This document shows, piece by piece, positions 9,294-18,238 of a stretch of 64,000 bases of DNA (positions are counted from its first letter, which is position 1; every line of letters begins with the position of its first letter). Origin of the DNA: Novosphingobium acidiphilum DSM 19966 (GTDB lineage Bacteria > Pseudomonadota > Alphaproteobacteria > Sphingomonadales > Sphingomonadaceae). Below the pieces are notes generated by a model. It was not told the DNA's origin. It saw nothing but the letters and a program-made list of their open reading frames with translations, and searched no databases. The stretch covers positions 220,958-284,957 of the forward strand of contig NZ_AUBA01000003.1 in the NCBI RefSeq assembly GCF_000429005.1, in the 5' to 3' direction. Made by a program: the position numbers and the translations under genes.

Positions 9294-9327
9294 CGCCTGA
9301 TCTCCCCGTTTCGGGGAGGATCAGGCG
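9294..9327. terminator. Bidirectional terminator-like hairpin between convergent genes
   Basis: Inverted repeat CGCCTGATC-TCCCCG / CGGGGAG-GATCAGGCG with a 3-nt loop and one bulged base; about 15 paired positions. It lies between the secreted hypothetical ending at 9283 and the minus-strand PHA-system gene whose stop codon is inside the right arm. There is no long T tract, so efficiency is uncertain. Confidence 0.6.
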
Positions 9328-9626
9328 AGCAGCTTTTCACCGCGTTCGCGGATCATGTTTTCGATCATGCGCCGTGCAAAACCCAGGCCGCCGGGGATGG
9401 TCACGTCGAACACCAGCGCGGTTTCGGTGATGTCGAGCGTGGCCGGCACGGTGTATCCCATCGCCATGGCCTTGACCGCCAGGCGGTCGGCGGCGATCCA
9501 CGCCAGATCAAGGCTCAGCGGGCCGCCGATGATGGCGCCGGCTTTGGCCTCGGCCCCGTCCATGCGCGCGGCGATACGGCGGCGGACTTCGTCCTTGCCA
9601 AGCGTGTGCGGTATTTCCAGGCGCAT
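9321..9626 (-). CDS. Polyhydroxyalkanoic acid system-type small protein (PHA_gran_rgn-like)
   Basis: A 101-residue protein opening with IPHTLGKDEVRRRIAARM and ending in an amphipathic helix (ARRMIENMIRERGEKLL), the pattern of the PHA granule region family, whose members are found near polyhydroxyalkanoate genes; function is not settled. No PHA genes occur here. It starts in a TGATG overlap with the upstream xpaC-like gene, so it is the last gene of the telA-xpaC-like operon. Family assignment is from pattern recall only. Confidence 0.6.
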   Translation of the reverse strand: MRLEIPHTLGKDEVRRRIAARMDGAEAKAGAIIGGPLSLDLAWIAADRLAVKAMAMGYTVPATLDITETALVFDVTIPGGLGFARRMIENMIRERGEKLLA

Positions 9627-10381
9627 CAGACAGGTCCGGTCAGTTTTCCCGGCTCGTCCATCGCATTGCCATAGCGATAGTCAAGATAGCGCGCCTCGGT
9701 GGCCAGCGCGTCGATATCGCCTTCGGCCAGTTTGCGCGACAGCGCGTCGATTTCGTCGGTGATCCGCGCCAGCCCTTCGGTCAATTGCTGGTCGGCGGTC
9801 TTGCCGCTGCGCTGTTCGCTGCGCAGATGCGCGGGGATGCGGGTATAGCTGGCAACCATGCCGGGCAGATGTTCGCCGATCAGGCGTCGCACATCGCCCA
9901 CCGCCGGTTCGCCCGGATCGATCCCTTCGAGCTGCGTGCCCAGCGCGTCGAGCCGCAGCCCGATGCCGTCGAGCAGGCGCGACGCAGGCGGGGGCAGCGC
10001 GGTGCGCTGCGCCTCGAGCCACAGTTGCGTGCGGCCCACCGTGCTTCGCACATCACCCCGGTTAATCGCGCCCAGTTGCGGCACTTTCAGCCGGGGATAC
10101 GTCGCCAGAAACCCGACCGCCAGCGCCAGCATCAGCAGCGTCAGCATCAGCCCGCCCAACCCGATGCCGCCGATCACCACGCCCAGCACCGACACGCCCA
10201 GCACGATCACGCCCACCGCCAGGCTGGCGCGCACCAGTTTGCGCAACAGGTGCTGGCGTTTCAGATCGGCCGATCGCCGCCCGATCGATCCGCCGCTGCG
10301 CCGCCCGCCCTGCTGCTGAAAGGCCAGGCTGGCGCTGGCCGCGCGCAGGATGTGCGCGCTGTCGGCAAGATCGTTGGCCAT
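9626..10381 (-). CDS. XpaC-like membrane protein paired with TelA
   Basis: A 251-residue protein with two adjacent membrane helices (about residues 50-95, rich in Val/Leu/Gly) followed by a helical cytoplasmic domain with DEIDALSRKLAEGDIDALATEARYLDYRYG at the end. XpaC/5-bromo-4-chloroindolyl phosphate hydrolysis family proteins are known to pair with TelA-type genes, and the gene begins 2 bases after the telA stop. The name rests mainly on that pairing and the general layout, so treat it as tentative. Confidence 0.6.
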   Translation of the reverse strand: MANDLADSAHILRAASASLAFQQQGGRRSGGSIGRRSADLKRQHLLRKLVRASLAVGVIVLGVSVLGVVIGGIGLGGLMLTLLMLALAVGFLATYPRLKVPQLGAINRGDVRSTVGRTQLWLEAQRTALPPPASRLLDGIGLRLDALGTQLEGIDPGEPAVGDVRRLIGEHLPGMVASYTRIPAHLRSEQRSGKTADQQLTEGLARITDEIDALSRKLAEGDIDALATEARYLDYRYGNAMDEPGKLTGPV

Positions 10382-10383
10382 GC

Positions 10384-11589
10384 TCAGGCTTCGCCGTCGA
10401 GTGTCAGCGCGGGATGCGGCGCCGCGCTGCCGTTGGGCCCGGTGCCTTGCGCGCGGGCGATATAGCCCTGGGATTTTTCCACTTCGGTCGACAGCGTGCC
10501 GATCGTCTGCTTCATCGAATCGAGCGCCTTCAGCTTGAAGGTGTCGATCGAATCCATCGTGTCATAGATGTTCTGGAATGCGCGTTGCAGCGTTTCGAGC
10601 GGGATCGTGCTCGATGCCGCCATTTCGTGGATGCGCGCGGTGTTGTCCTTCAGCATCGCACCGGTGGCATCGATGATGTTGGCGGTGGTGGTGTTGAGCG
10701 CGGTGATCTGTTGCAGCACCAGCCGCTGGTTGGTCATCGCCTGCGCGACGGTGACCGCGGTGCGCAGCGCGGCCACGGTGGTGGTGCCCGCCCGATCGAC
10801 GCCCTTGACCAGTTCGACATTGTTCTTTTTGACCAGATCGAGCGCGAGATAGCCCTGCACCGTCACCGCCATCTGCGTCAGCAGGTCCTGCGTACGCTGG
10901 CGGATGTAGAACAGCGCCGATTCGCGCAGGGCCTTGGCCTTGGCCGGGTCGGTGTGATCCAGGTCGATCGCGGCATCTTCCAGTTTCTGGTCGAGCGTGC
11001 GGGCAATGTGGATCATCTGTTCCAGCTTGCCCATCGCGTCCCACAGCTTGGCGCGTTCGACATCGATGGCGGCATTGTCCTTCAGCAACTCATCCTTGCC
11101 CGAGGCCAGCCGGTCGAGGATCGACTTGATATGGCCCTGCGCCGAGACATAGCCGTCAAAATACTTCTTCACGCTGTTGCCGAACGGGATCACGCCCAGG
11201 AACTTGCGCCCGCCGGTGGTCACGCCCTTTTTGCCCGGATCAAGATCCTCGACCGTGCGGCGCAGCGCGGCAAGGTCGGCGCCCACGCCGCTGTCCTTGT
11301 CCATTGCGCGCACCGGGCGGTCGAGAAACCGGTTCGACATGCCCGCCGCTGCCGCGATTTCCTTGCCGCCCAGCGCGGTCAGCTGATCGACCCGCTTGCC
11401 GAATTCGGGGCTGGCGGCATCTTGCGCAATCAGCTCGGCAACAAAGGCGTCGGCGCGCTCTTCCAGTTTGGTCTTTGTGCCCTCGGCAATCGGCACCAGC
11501 CCGGCGGCGGCCTGCGGTGCGACCACCGGCACCGGATCGGGCGGAGTCAAAGTCAGGGTCGGGGCGGCATCGGTGGCGTTTGTGGCCAT
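10384..11589 (-). CDS. Toxic anion resistance protein TelA family
   Basis: A 401-residue, almost wholly helical cytoplasmic protein with the TelA-type core: an internal segment near VTTGGRKFLGVIPFGNSVKKYFDGY, then long coiled regions and a C-terminal VAQAMTNQRLVLQQITALNTTTANII block. TelA proteins are linked to tellurite and colicin tolerance and often pair with XpaC. The reading frame stays open far upstream, into the beta-lactamase gene on the other strand; I set the start at 11589 (MATNATDAAP), which leaves a normal family length and a divergent promoter gap of 120 bases. Confidence 0.82.
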   Translation of the reverse strand: MATNATDAAPTLTLTPPDPVPVVAPQAAAGLVPIAEGTKTKLEERADAFVAELIAQDAASPEFGKRVDQLTALGGKEIAAAAGMSNRFLDRPVRAMDKDSGVGADLAALRRTVEDLDPGKKGVTTGGRKFLGVIPFGNSVKKYFDGYVSAQGHIKSILDRLASGKDELLKDNAAIDVERAKLWDAMGKLEQMIHIARTLDQKLEDAAIDLDHTDPAKAKALRESALFYIRQRTQDLLTQMAVTVQGYLALDLVKKNNVELVKGVDRAGTTTVAALRTAVTVAQAMTNQRLVLQQITALNTTTANIIDATGAMLKDNTARIHEMAASSTIPLETLQRAFQNIYDTMDSIDTFKLKALDSMKQTIGTLSTEVEKSQGYIARAQGTGPNGSAAPHPALTLDGEA

Positions 11590-11709
11590 GGGAACACTCG
11601 GTTGGAGACGTCTGATAACGGCGAAGATGGCCCGATGTGGCGCTTCCCGCAAGGGTGTCATGTCGATGGCCCTTGGCGGTTGGTCGGAATTCGGGTTAGC
11701 CTTGTCATC

Positions 11710-12657
11710 ATGCATCGTCGTACCCTGCTTGGCGCACTGGCCGCCGCCGTTGTTCCCGTGCCTGCCTTGGCCAAGGCGCCATTGGCGGGCGTGGCCATGC
11801 TGTCCGCGCTCGAACGCCGGTCGGGCGGGCAGCTGGGCGTGATGGTGCGCGATTGCGCGACGGGGCACGGCTTTGGCTGGCGCCAGGACGAACGTTTTGC
11901 CCATTGTTCGACGTTCAAGCTGTCGCTGGCGGCGATGGTGCTGGCCCAGATCGACGCCGGGCGCGCGCGCGGGGACGAGGTGCTGGCCTATTCGGTGCTC
12001 GATGTGCTGCCGGCCTCACCGGTTACCGGTGCCGCGGCAACACGCACCGCGGGCGACGAGGCGCTGGCCGGGCGCGAAGGCATGTCGATTCTGGCCCTGG
12101 CGCAGGCCGCTGTCGAACGCAGCGACAACACCGCGGCAAACCTGCTGCTGGCGCGGTTTGGCGGCCCGGCCGCGCTGACCGCATTCTGGCGTGCAATGGG
12201 CGACGAGGTCAGCCGGCTGGACCATAACGAGCCCATGCTTAACCGCGTGGGCCTGGGCGAAGTGCACGACACGACCACGCCCGCCGCAATGGCGGCAACG
12301 CTTGGCCGGGTGTTGACCGGCCGTGTGCTGTCGGGCGCATCGCGTGCGCTGCTGTGGGGCTGGATGAAGAATTGCTCCACCGGGCTTGGCCGCCTGCGCG
12401 CAGGACTGCCCGCCGGATGGCAGGCGGGCGACAAGACCGGCACCGAATACGGGCCCGAGGCGCTTGCCCGGATCAACGATCTGGCGCTGGTGCTTGCCCC
12501 GGTGGGCGGTGGTCAATTCCGCGCGCCGCTGGCAGTGACCGCCTACTATCTGCCGGGGGGCAGACTGGATGAGTTGCGGCCGGCCGACGAAGCGGTGCTG
12601 GCGGCGGTCATGCGCATCGCCACCGACACCCAGGCATGGAAAGTGAAACGACGATGA
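11710..12657 (+). CDS. Class A serine beta-lactamase
   Basis: A 315-residue enzyme with an N-terminal signal containing a twin arginine (MHRRTLLGALAAAVVPVPALA), pointing to Tat or Sec export to the periplasm. All class A motifs are present: S67-T-F-K (Ambler S70-xx-K), S138-D-N (SDN loop), E174-P-M-L-N (Ambler E166 omega loop) and K242-T-G. It is divergent from telA and overlaps the next gene by 4 nt. No AmpR-type regulator adjoins it. The sequence does not resemble the mobile TEM/SHV/CTX-M enzymes closely and looks like a chromosomal sphingomonad enzyme; the spectrum cannot be read from sequence. Confidence 0.9.
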   Translation: MHRRTLLGALAAAVVPVPALAKAPLAGVAMLSALERRSGGQLGVMVRDCATGHGFGWRQDERFAHCSTFKLSLAAMVLAQIDAGRARGDEVLAYSVLDVLPASPVTGAAATRTAGDEALAGREGMSILALAQAAVERSDNTAANLLLARFGGPAALTAFWRAMGDEVSRLDHNEPMLNRVGLGEVHDTTTPAAMAATLGRVLTGRVLSGASRALLWGWMKNCSTGLGRLRAGLPAGWQAGDKTGTEYGPEALARINDLALVLAPVGGGQFRAPLAVTAYYLPGGRLDELRPADEAVLAAVMRIATDTQAWKVKRR

Positions 12658-13364
12658 TGCGATGCGCGGTGTTCGGGGCCTCGGGCGGGATCGGTGCCGC
12701 GCTGGTGGGGCAACTGGTCGCGCGCGATGATGTCGAGGCGGTCTTTGCCGGATCGCGGCGTGGGGCTGTGCCGCAAGGGGCAAAGATCGTGCCTTTCACG
12801 TTCGATGCGCTGGACGAAAGCCTGGCGCAGACCGTGGCCGCGCTCGGTGCGCCGCTCGACATTGTCCTGATCGCCACCGGGCGGCTGACCCGAGCCGACG
12901 GCAGCGGTCCGGAAAAGGCGCTGCGGCAACTGGATGCAGGGGCACTGGCCGAACAATTTTCCGACAACGCGATCGTGCCCGCGATGATCGCGCGCGCGGT
13001 GCAGCCGCTGCTGCCGCGCGAGCGGCGCTGTGTGGTCGCGGCCTTGTCGGCGCGGGTGGGTTCGATCGGCGACAACCGGCTGGGCGGTTGGCATGCCTAT
13101 CGCGCGTCGAAGGCGGCGCTGAACATGCTGTTGCGCACAATTGCAATCGAATGGGCGCGCAGCCATCCCCGGGCGGTGGTTGCAGCACTGCATCCCGGCA
13201 CCGTCGCCACCGCGCTGTCCGCGCCGTTTCAGCGCGGCGTTGCACCCGACAAGCTGTTCACGCCCGCGATGAGCGCCGCCGCGCTGCTGCGCGTGATCGA
13301 CGGGCTGACGCCTGCTGACAGCGGCGGATTTTTCGCCTGGGATGGCACGATGATCCCGTTCTGA
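12654..13364 (+). CDS. Short-chain dehydrogenase/reductase (C-factor-like)
   Basis: An SDR of 236 residues. The Rossmann loop GASGGIG begins at residue 8, the catalytic Ser lies in AALSARVGS, and the catalytic pair is Y149-x3-K153 (YRASK). HPGTVATALS matches the C-factor subgroup. I choose ATG 12654, in an ATGA overlap with the beta-lactamase stop, because it places the Rossmann strand at the N-terminus; ATG 12636 would add six residues. Substrate is unknown. Confidence 0.85.
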   Translation: MMRCAVFGASGGIGAALVGQLVARDDVEAVFAGSRRGAVPQGAKIVPFTFDALDESLAQTVAALGAPLDIVLIATGRLTRADGSGPEKALRQLDAGALAEQFSDNAIVPAMIARAVQPLLPRERRCVVAALSARVGSIGDNRLGGWHAYRASKAALNMLLRTIAIEWARSHPRAVVAALHPGTVATALSAPFQRGVAPDKLFTPAMSAAALLRVIDGLTPADSGGFFAWDGTMIPF

Positions 13365-13407
13365 CCCGTCCCGTCTCTGCCGTTTGGGGGATCGGTCGGT
13401 CGCGCCG

Positions 13408-15165
13408 TTACGCCGCCAGCTGGTACGGTGCGATCTCGCCGTTCAGATACAGCTTCTTGGCCTTGGCGCGGCTCAATTTGCCCGAGCTGGTGCGCGGCAG
13501 CGTGCGCGGCGGCACCAGTTCCACCACGCAGTTCATGCCGGTGATCGCGCGCACTTTATCGCGGATCTGATCGCGCAGGCGCAGGCGCTCGGCCGGGTCC
13601 GACACGCGGCAATGCACCAATACGGCAGGCGCTTCTTCACCCGTTTCGGTCTCGATCGAGAATGCGGCGATATCGCCCTGGTGGAATCCGGGCAGCTGTT
13701 CCACCGCCCATTCGATATCCTGCGGCCAGTGGTTCTTGCCGTTGATGATGATCATGTCCTTCGCCCGGCCGACGATGAACAAGTATCCCTGCGCGTTGAG
13801 ATACCCCATGTCGCCGGTGTCGAGCCAGCCATCGACCAGCGCGGCGGCGGTCGATTCGGGATCGCGGAAATACGAGTGCATCACCGACGAGCCGCGGCAC
13901 CATACTTTGCCGATATGGTGGTGCGCGATGCTTTGCCCGTCTTCGCCGCGGATCGCGATTTCCATGCCGCGCACGGGCAGCCCGCAATTGACAATCGCGC
14001 GGTACCGCGCCGGGCGCGACAGATCGCGCGGCGATCCCGACAGGCGTTCTTCTTCGACCAGTTCGACCCGGATACCTTCGCCCGGCGGCATGACGGTCAC
14101 CGCCAGTGTCGCTTCGGCCAGGCCATAGCTGGGCAGGAACGCTGCCGCCTTGAATCCGGCCGGCGCAAACGCGTCGACAAAGCCCTGCATCACATCGGGG
14201 CGGATCATGTCGGCGCCATTGCCGGCAATGCGCCAGCGCGACAGGTCAAACCGTTCGGCGACATGCGTCTGGCTGGAAATGCGGCGCGCGCAGATATCGT
14301 ACCCGAATGTCGGCGAATAGGACACGGTGGTGCCGGGGTTGCGGCTGATCATGTCGAGCCAGGCCAGCGGGCGACGCGCAAAATCCTCGGTACGCAGAAA
14401 ATCCACCGAAACCTGGTTGGCGATCGGCGACAGAAAGCATCCGACCAGTCCCATGTCGTGGTACCACGGCAACCAGCTGACACAGCGATCGCCGGGCTGC
14501 ACTTTCATGCCGTGCGAATGGCCCGCCAGATTGGCCAGCAGCGCGCGGTGGGTTACCGCCACGCCATGCGGGAACCGGGTCGATCCGCTGGAATATTGCA
14601 GATAGCTGATGGCATCGGGATCGGCAGGCGGCAATGCGCCCTCGGCCGGCACGATCGCCGCCACTTCGTCCCAGCTCATCCCAGGGCAGCCCTGGCGCCC
14701 CGCCGCGGCGGCGCACATTTCGCCGATTTCGGCCGGGTACAGCAACACGCTGGGGTCGGAACTGGCCAGTTGCACCGCGATCTGGTCGATATAGTTGTCC
14801 TTGCCGCCGAAACTGGTGGGCAGCGGCAGCGGCACCGGCCAGGCGCCAGCATAGATCGTGCCGCAGAACAGCGCGGCAAAGTCGGGACCGGTCTCGGCGA
14901 TCAGCGCCACGCGATCGGTGGGCTTGATGCCCATCGCGATCAGCCGCCGCGCCGCGATCAGCGCATCGGCGCGCAGCTGCGAATAGGGATAGACTTTTGC
15001 CAGCACGCCGCGTGCATCGTGGAAATTGAACCCGCAGGCACCCGCGGCGGCATAGTCGAGCGCATCGCAGAACGTGGCGAAATCGGCAAAGCGACGCGGC
15101 TGTGCGTCGTCATTGGGTGTCGGCACGATCGCCCCTGTATCGCGGAGGGCTTCGGAAACGGTCAT
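13408..15165 (-). CDS. Fatty-acyl-AMP ligase (FAAL/FadD32-like)
   Basis: A 585-residue adenylate-forming enzyme. The P-loop reads LQYSSGSTRFPHGVAVTH (about residues 190-207), and the C-terminal part has WLDTGDMGYLN, IVGRAKDMIIINGKNHWPQDIEW and a closing LPRTSSGKLSRAKAKKLYL with the lid lysine region. FAALs make acyl-adenylates and hand them to an acyl carrier protein of a PKS/NRPS or lipid pathway rather than to CoA. No carrier protein or PKS gene is adjacent, so its partner must be elsewhere. It is divergent from recX. Confidence 0.87.
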   Translation of the reverse strand: MTVSEALRDTGAIVPTPNDDAQPRRFADFATFCDALDYAAAGACGFNFHDARGVLAKVYPYSQLRADALIAARRLIAMGIKPTDRVALIAETGPDFAALFCGTIYAGAWPVPLPLPTSFGGKDNYIDQIAVQLASSDPSVLLYPAEIGEMCAAAAGRQGCPGMSWDEVAAIVPAEGALPPADPDAISYLQYSSGSTRFPHGVAVTHRALLANLAGHSHGMKVQPGDRCVSWLPWYHDMGLVGCFLSPIANQVSVDFLRTEDFARRPLAWLDMISRNPGTTVSYSPTFGYDICARRISSQTHVAERFDLSRWRIAGNGADMIRPDVMQGFVDAFAPAGFKAAAFLPSYGLAEATLAVTVMPPGEGIRVELVEEERLSGSPRDLSRPARYRAIVNCGLPVRGMEIAIRGEDGQSIAHHHIGKVWCRGSSVMHSYFRDPESTAAALVDGWLDTGDMGYLNAQGYLFIVGRAKDMIIINGKNHWPQDIEWAVEQLPGFHQGDIAAFSIETETGEEAPAVLVHCRVSDPAERLRLRDQIRDKVRAITGMNCVVELVPPRTLPRTSSGKLSRAKAKKLYLNGEIAPYQLAA

Positions 15166-15280
15166 CTGCTACCCCGGGATTTGTTGTGGTATGGGCATTC
15201 CTGCGGTGGCCCGATGACACACATTGGCGGATCGGGCCAGACTTCTCCTATATCCGCGACTGTGGCACGAATAAGGCGTA

Positions 15281-15880
15281 ATGATGGACGATCAGGGCGA
15301 AACGGGCCGGAACCGCGGCCGAAAGGTGGCGCGGCCGCTTGATCAGGCGCGGCTGGATGAAATGGCGCTGGGCTATGTCGCGCGCTTTGCCACCAGCAGC
15401 GGGCGGCTGGGCGATTATCTGAAACGCAAGATCCGCGAACGCGGATGGGAAGGCGCGGGCACGCCCGATGTGCCCGCGCTGGTCGAACGCATGGTGGCGC
15501 GCGGATATGTCGATGATGCCGGCTTTGCGCTGGCGCGTGGCGCCGGGCTGATGCGGCGCGGCTTTGGCGCGCGGCGCATTGCCCAGACACTGGGTCGCGA
15601 TGGCATCGATGCGCCGCTGGTGGCGCAGGCCAGCGGCAGCGAGCGCGAACGGCGGGCGGCGGCGCTGGCCTTTGCGCAGCGCCGCAGACTGGGCCCGTTC
15701 GGCACGGGTTCACATGAAAATGGCGACAAGCGTCAGGGCAGGATTGATCCCGCCACGCGGGCGCGGCAGGTGGCGGCGATGGTGCGAGCCGGGCATCCCT
15801 TTGCCGCGGCCAGCGCGATGATCGATGCGGCCGACAGTGACGCAGCACAGGAATGGGTGGATGAAGCCGATGATTCGTAA
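15281..15880 (+). CDS. recX: RecX regulatory protein
   Basis: A 199-residue helical protein of the RecX family, which caps and inhibits RecA filaments. Family repeats are visible: LDEMALGYVARFATSSGRLGDYLKRKI, then MVARGYVDDAGFALARG with the following RRGFGARRIAQTL, and a C-terminal RQVAAMVRAGHPFAAASAMI. recA is not adjacent. A second ATG lies one codon downstream. Its 3' end overlaps the DUF192 gene. Confidence 0.85.
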   Translation: MMDDQGETGRNRGRKVARPLDQARLDEMALGYVARFATSSGRLGDYLKRKIRERGWEGAGTPDVPALVERMVARGYVDDAGFALARGAGLMRRGFGARRIAQTLGRDGIDAPLVAQASGSERERRAAALAFAQRRRLGPFGTGSHENGDKRQGRIDPATRARQVAAMVRAGHPFAAASAMIDAADSDAAQEWVDEADDS

Positions 15881-16388
15881 GACCTTTGCCATGCTGACCG
15901 GCCTGGCCGCTGCGGGCAGCCTGCTGGTTGGTATTGCCGCCTGTTCACCAGTGGCGGCGGGCGACACCGCCGCCAGCGCCTCGGCAAGCGCCAGCGAACC
16001 GCAGGTTCATCCGCTGTCGGGGCTGGCGGTCATCCCGCTCCGGGTGGTGACCGCGACCGGGGAGCACAGGTTCCGGGTCGAAGTTGCCGCTTCGTCTGCG
16101 CAGCAGGAAAAAGGGCTGATGTTCCGCAATGCGATGGGCGCAGACGAAGGCATGATCTTTCCGATGATCCCGGCGCGCCCGGCGGCGTTCTGGATGCGCA
16201 ACACGGTCATCGGGCTGGATATCATTTTCATCGGCGCCGATCACAAGGTGCTGAACATTGCCGCCAATGCGGTGCCCTATGACGAAACCGCGCTGCCATC
16301 GAAGGGCGATGCCGCCGCCGTGCTCGAGCTGAATGCAGGGCGCGCCGCACAGATCGGGATGAAGCCCGGCGACACCGTCAGCTGGTAA
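15861..16388 (+). CDS. DUF192 family lipoprotein
   Basis: A 175-residue protein with a signal peptide ending in a lipobox-like GIAAC, so probably lipid-anchored. The DUF192 core is plain: FRVEVAASSAQQEKGLMFRNAMGADEGMIF and FWMRNTVIGLDIIFIGADHKVLNI, closing with AAQIGMKPGDTV. Function is not established for the family. It begins 20 bases inside recX; ATG 15870 is an alternative start. Confidence 0.88.
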   Translation: MKPMIRKTFAMLTGLAAAGSLLVGIAACSPVAAGDTAASASASASEPQVHPLSGLAVIPLRVVTATGEHRFRVEVAASSAQQEKGLMFRNAMGADEGMIFPMIPARPAAFWMRNTVIGLDIIFIGADHKVLNIAANAVPYDETALPSKGDAAAVLELNAGRAAQIGMKPGDTVSW

Positions 16389-16460
16389 GGTGCGCGCCGA
16401 CAGCAAACACCGCACGAGCACCTTGCCTCCGCACCCCGGAAAGGGCTAAGCGCAACGGCC

Positions 16461-16877
16461 ATGAGCATCCTTGGCAAAATCTTCACCTGGTGGAACGGCG
16501 CCACCTTCGGCACCATGCTTGACAGCGCGCGCAACGGCGTGCGCGTGGGCGAGGATGTGCAGGGCAATGTCTATTTCCGTGCCAAAAAGCCCTTTCCCAA
16601 AGGGCATCCCTTTGCCGGGCGCGAACGCCGCTGGGTGATCTATAACGGTGCCAACGATGCCAGCCGCGTGCCGGCCGAATGGCATGGCTGGCTGCACGGC
16701 AATTTCGACGGCGTGCCCGAAAGCAATCTGCCCCCGCCACGCGTGTGGGAAGCCGAATTTACCGCCAATGCCACCGGCACTTCGGCCGCCTATCGCCCGC
16801 AGGGCGCGCTGGAGCGTGGCGGACACCGTGCCGCGGCCACCGGCGATTACGAAGCCTGGTCGCCCGACCAGGTCTGA
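16461..16877 (+). CDS. NDUFA12-like NADH:ubiquinone oxidoreductase accessory subunit
   Basis: A 138-residue homologue of the mitochondrial complex I accessory subunit NDUFA12 (17.2 kDa), a family confined in bacteria mainly to alphaproteobacteria. Family traits are the opening ILGKIFTWWNGATFGTML, the RRWVIYNGANDASRVPAEWHGWLHG block and the proline-rich C-terminal YEAWSPDQ. The following DUF2155 and aat genes form a conserved alphaproteobacterial neighbourhood. Confidence 0.9.
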   Translation: MSILGKIFTWWNGATFGTMLDSARNGVRVGEDVQGNVYFRAKKPFPKGHPFAGRERRWVIYNGANDASRVPAEWHGWLHGNFDGVPESNLPPPRVWEAEFTANATGTSAAYRPQGALERGGHRAAATGDYEAWSPDQV

Positions 16878-16898
16878 TCGTACGGGCGCGCTGATCCG

Positions 16899-17519
16899 AT
16901 GTCCGGCCCGCACAAGCACGTGATCCGATCGGCGGGATGCCTGTGCCTGCTGTCCCTGATGGTGGCGGGCTGCGGCCGTCAGTCCGAAGCACCGCCGCCG
17001 GCCGAAGCGACCGAGACCGCCGGCCCTGCCGCGCTGGCCAGCGGTGTGGTGGAAAGCGATTACGGCACCCCGGTCAAGGATCGCGTGGCGACGCTGGGCC
17101 TGATCAACAAGCGCAACAACATCACCCAGGACATCGTGCTCAAGCCCGGCGAATCGCGCAGGGTGGGCAATGTGATCGTCAAACTGGCCACGTGCGAACG
17201 CACCGCCCCGTGGGAAGACCCGCAGGAAACCGGCGCTTTCGTGCAGCTGTTCGTCGAAGAGCGCGCGAGCATCCAGGACAAGCTGGCCTGGCACAAGGTG
17301 TTTTCGGGCTGGCTGTTCAAGAATGCGCCATCGCTCAACGTGGCCGAACACCCGGTCTATGACGTGTGGGTCAAGGACTGCGCGATGAAATTTCCGGGCG
17401 AAGAGGAAGATCCCGCCGCATCGGCCTCAAGGGCGGCAAAGCCCAAGGCCAAGAGCGAACCTGCCCCCGACACCGCCGGCGATGATGATGCCCCGGTGGA
17501 AGAGGCTGCACCGCAATAA
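16899..17519 (+). CDS. DUF2155 family secreted protein
   Basis: A 206-residue exported protein whose signal ends in MVAGCG, consistent with a lipobox. The DUF2155 core spans about residues 60-165 (LGLINKRNNITQDIVLKPGE, LATCERTAPWEDPQETGAFVQL, VFSGWLFKNAPSLNVAEHPVYDVWVKDC). The last 40 residues are a Lys/Glu/Asp/Pro-rich tail. The 3' 163 bases are antisense to the end of aat. Function is unknown. Confidence 0.87.
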   Translation: MSGPHKHVIRSAGCLCLLSLMVAGCGRQSEAPPPAEATETAGPAALASGVVESDYGTPVKDRVATLGLINKRNNITQDIVLKPGESRRVGNVIVKLATCERTAPWEDPQETGAFVQLFVEERASIQDKLAWHKVFSGWLFKNAPSLNVAEHPVYDVWVKDCAMKFPGEEEDPAASASRAAKPKAKSEPAPDTAGDDDAPVEEAAPQ

Positions 17520-18148
17520 AGCGATGCCTCGCCCGGCTGCAACGGGCGACACGCCTGCGCCAGCAGGACCAGATATTCGGACTGCGGAATTTCCTCCGCG
17601 CCAAGCGATGCCAGGTGCGGCGTGGTGAACTGGCAATCGAGCAATTCGGCCCCGCCGCGGCGCAGCGCCGCGACCAGCCAGGCCAGCGCCACTTTCGAGG
17701 CATCGGATGCGCGCGAAAACATGCTTTCGCCGCAGAACGCGCGCGCAAAGCCCACCCCGTACAGCCCGCCAGCCAGCCGTTCCACGCCATCGGGCCCGGT
17801 CATCCAGGTTTCGATCGAATGCGCCGCACCCAGCGCATGCAGATCGCGATAGCTTTCGCGGATCCGCGCGCTGATCCAGCTTTCTTCCGCATCGGGGCGT
17901 GGTGCTGCGCAGTGATCGATCACCGCATCGAACGCGGTGTTGCAACTGACGCGAAACCGCCCCCGTCGCAACGTCCGCGCCAGCGAATGCGACAGGTGAA
18001 ACCGGTCGAGCGGCAGAATGGCCCGCATCCGCGGCTCGACCCAATAGATCTCGGGATCGTCGCGGCTGTCGGCCATCGGGAAGATCCCGGCACGATAGGC
18101 CCGCAGCAACAGCTCGGGCGGAATGGTCTGTGGATCTTCGCGCGCCAT
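17357..18148 (-). CDS. aat: Leucyl/phenylalanyl-tRNA--protein transferase
   Basis: Aat adds Leu or Phe from aminoacyl-tRNA to N-terminal Arg/Lys/Met of proteins, marking them for ClpAP (N-degron pathway). The family core is complete: LLLRAYRAGIFPM near the N-terminus, YWVEPRMRAILP, and GGLYGVGFARAFCGESMFSR with DASKVALAWL. The conserved domain ends near residue 205 (IPQSEYLVLLAQACRPLQPGE), after which about 55 low-complexity residues follow that are antisense to the DUF2155 tail. The total of 263 residues is longer than the usual 215-245. Start at ATG 18148. Confidence 0.9.
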   Translation of the reverse strand: MAREDPQTIPPELLLRAYRAGIFPMADSRDDPEIYWVEPRMRAILPLDRFHLSHSLARTLRRGRFRVSCNTAFDAVIDHCAAPRPDAEESWISARIRESYRDLHALGAAHSIETWMTGPDGVERLAGGLYGVGFARAFCGESMFSRASDASKVALAWLVAALRRGGAELLDCQFTTPHLASLGAEEIPQSEYLVLLAQACRPLQPGEASLYCGAASSTGASSSPAVSGAGSLLALGFAALEADAAGSSSSPGNFIAQSLTHTS

Positions 18149-18238
18149 GGCAGTTCGAAATGATCATCTCCCCGGTTGCATCCCATCCGTCAACCCACTA
18201 TGGGCGTCGCTCTTGCCGGGGCAAAGCCCTTTGGCTGC

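Noticed and set aside
10414..11709. N-terminal extension of the beta-lactamase frame
   Set aside because: It is antisense to telA; the beta-lactamase starts at its own signal peptide at 11710.
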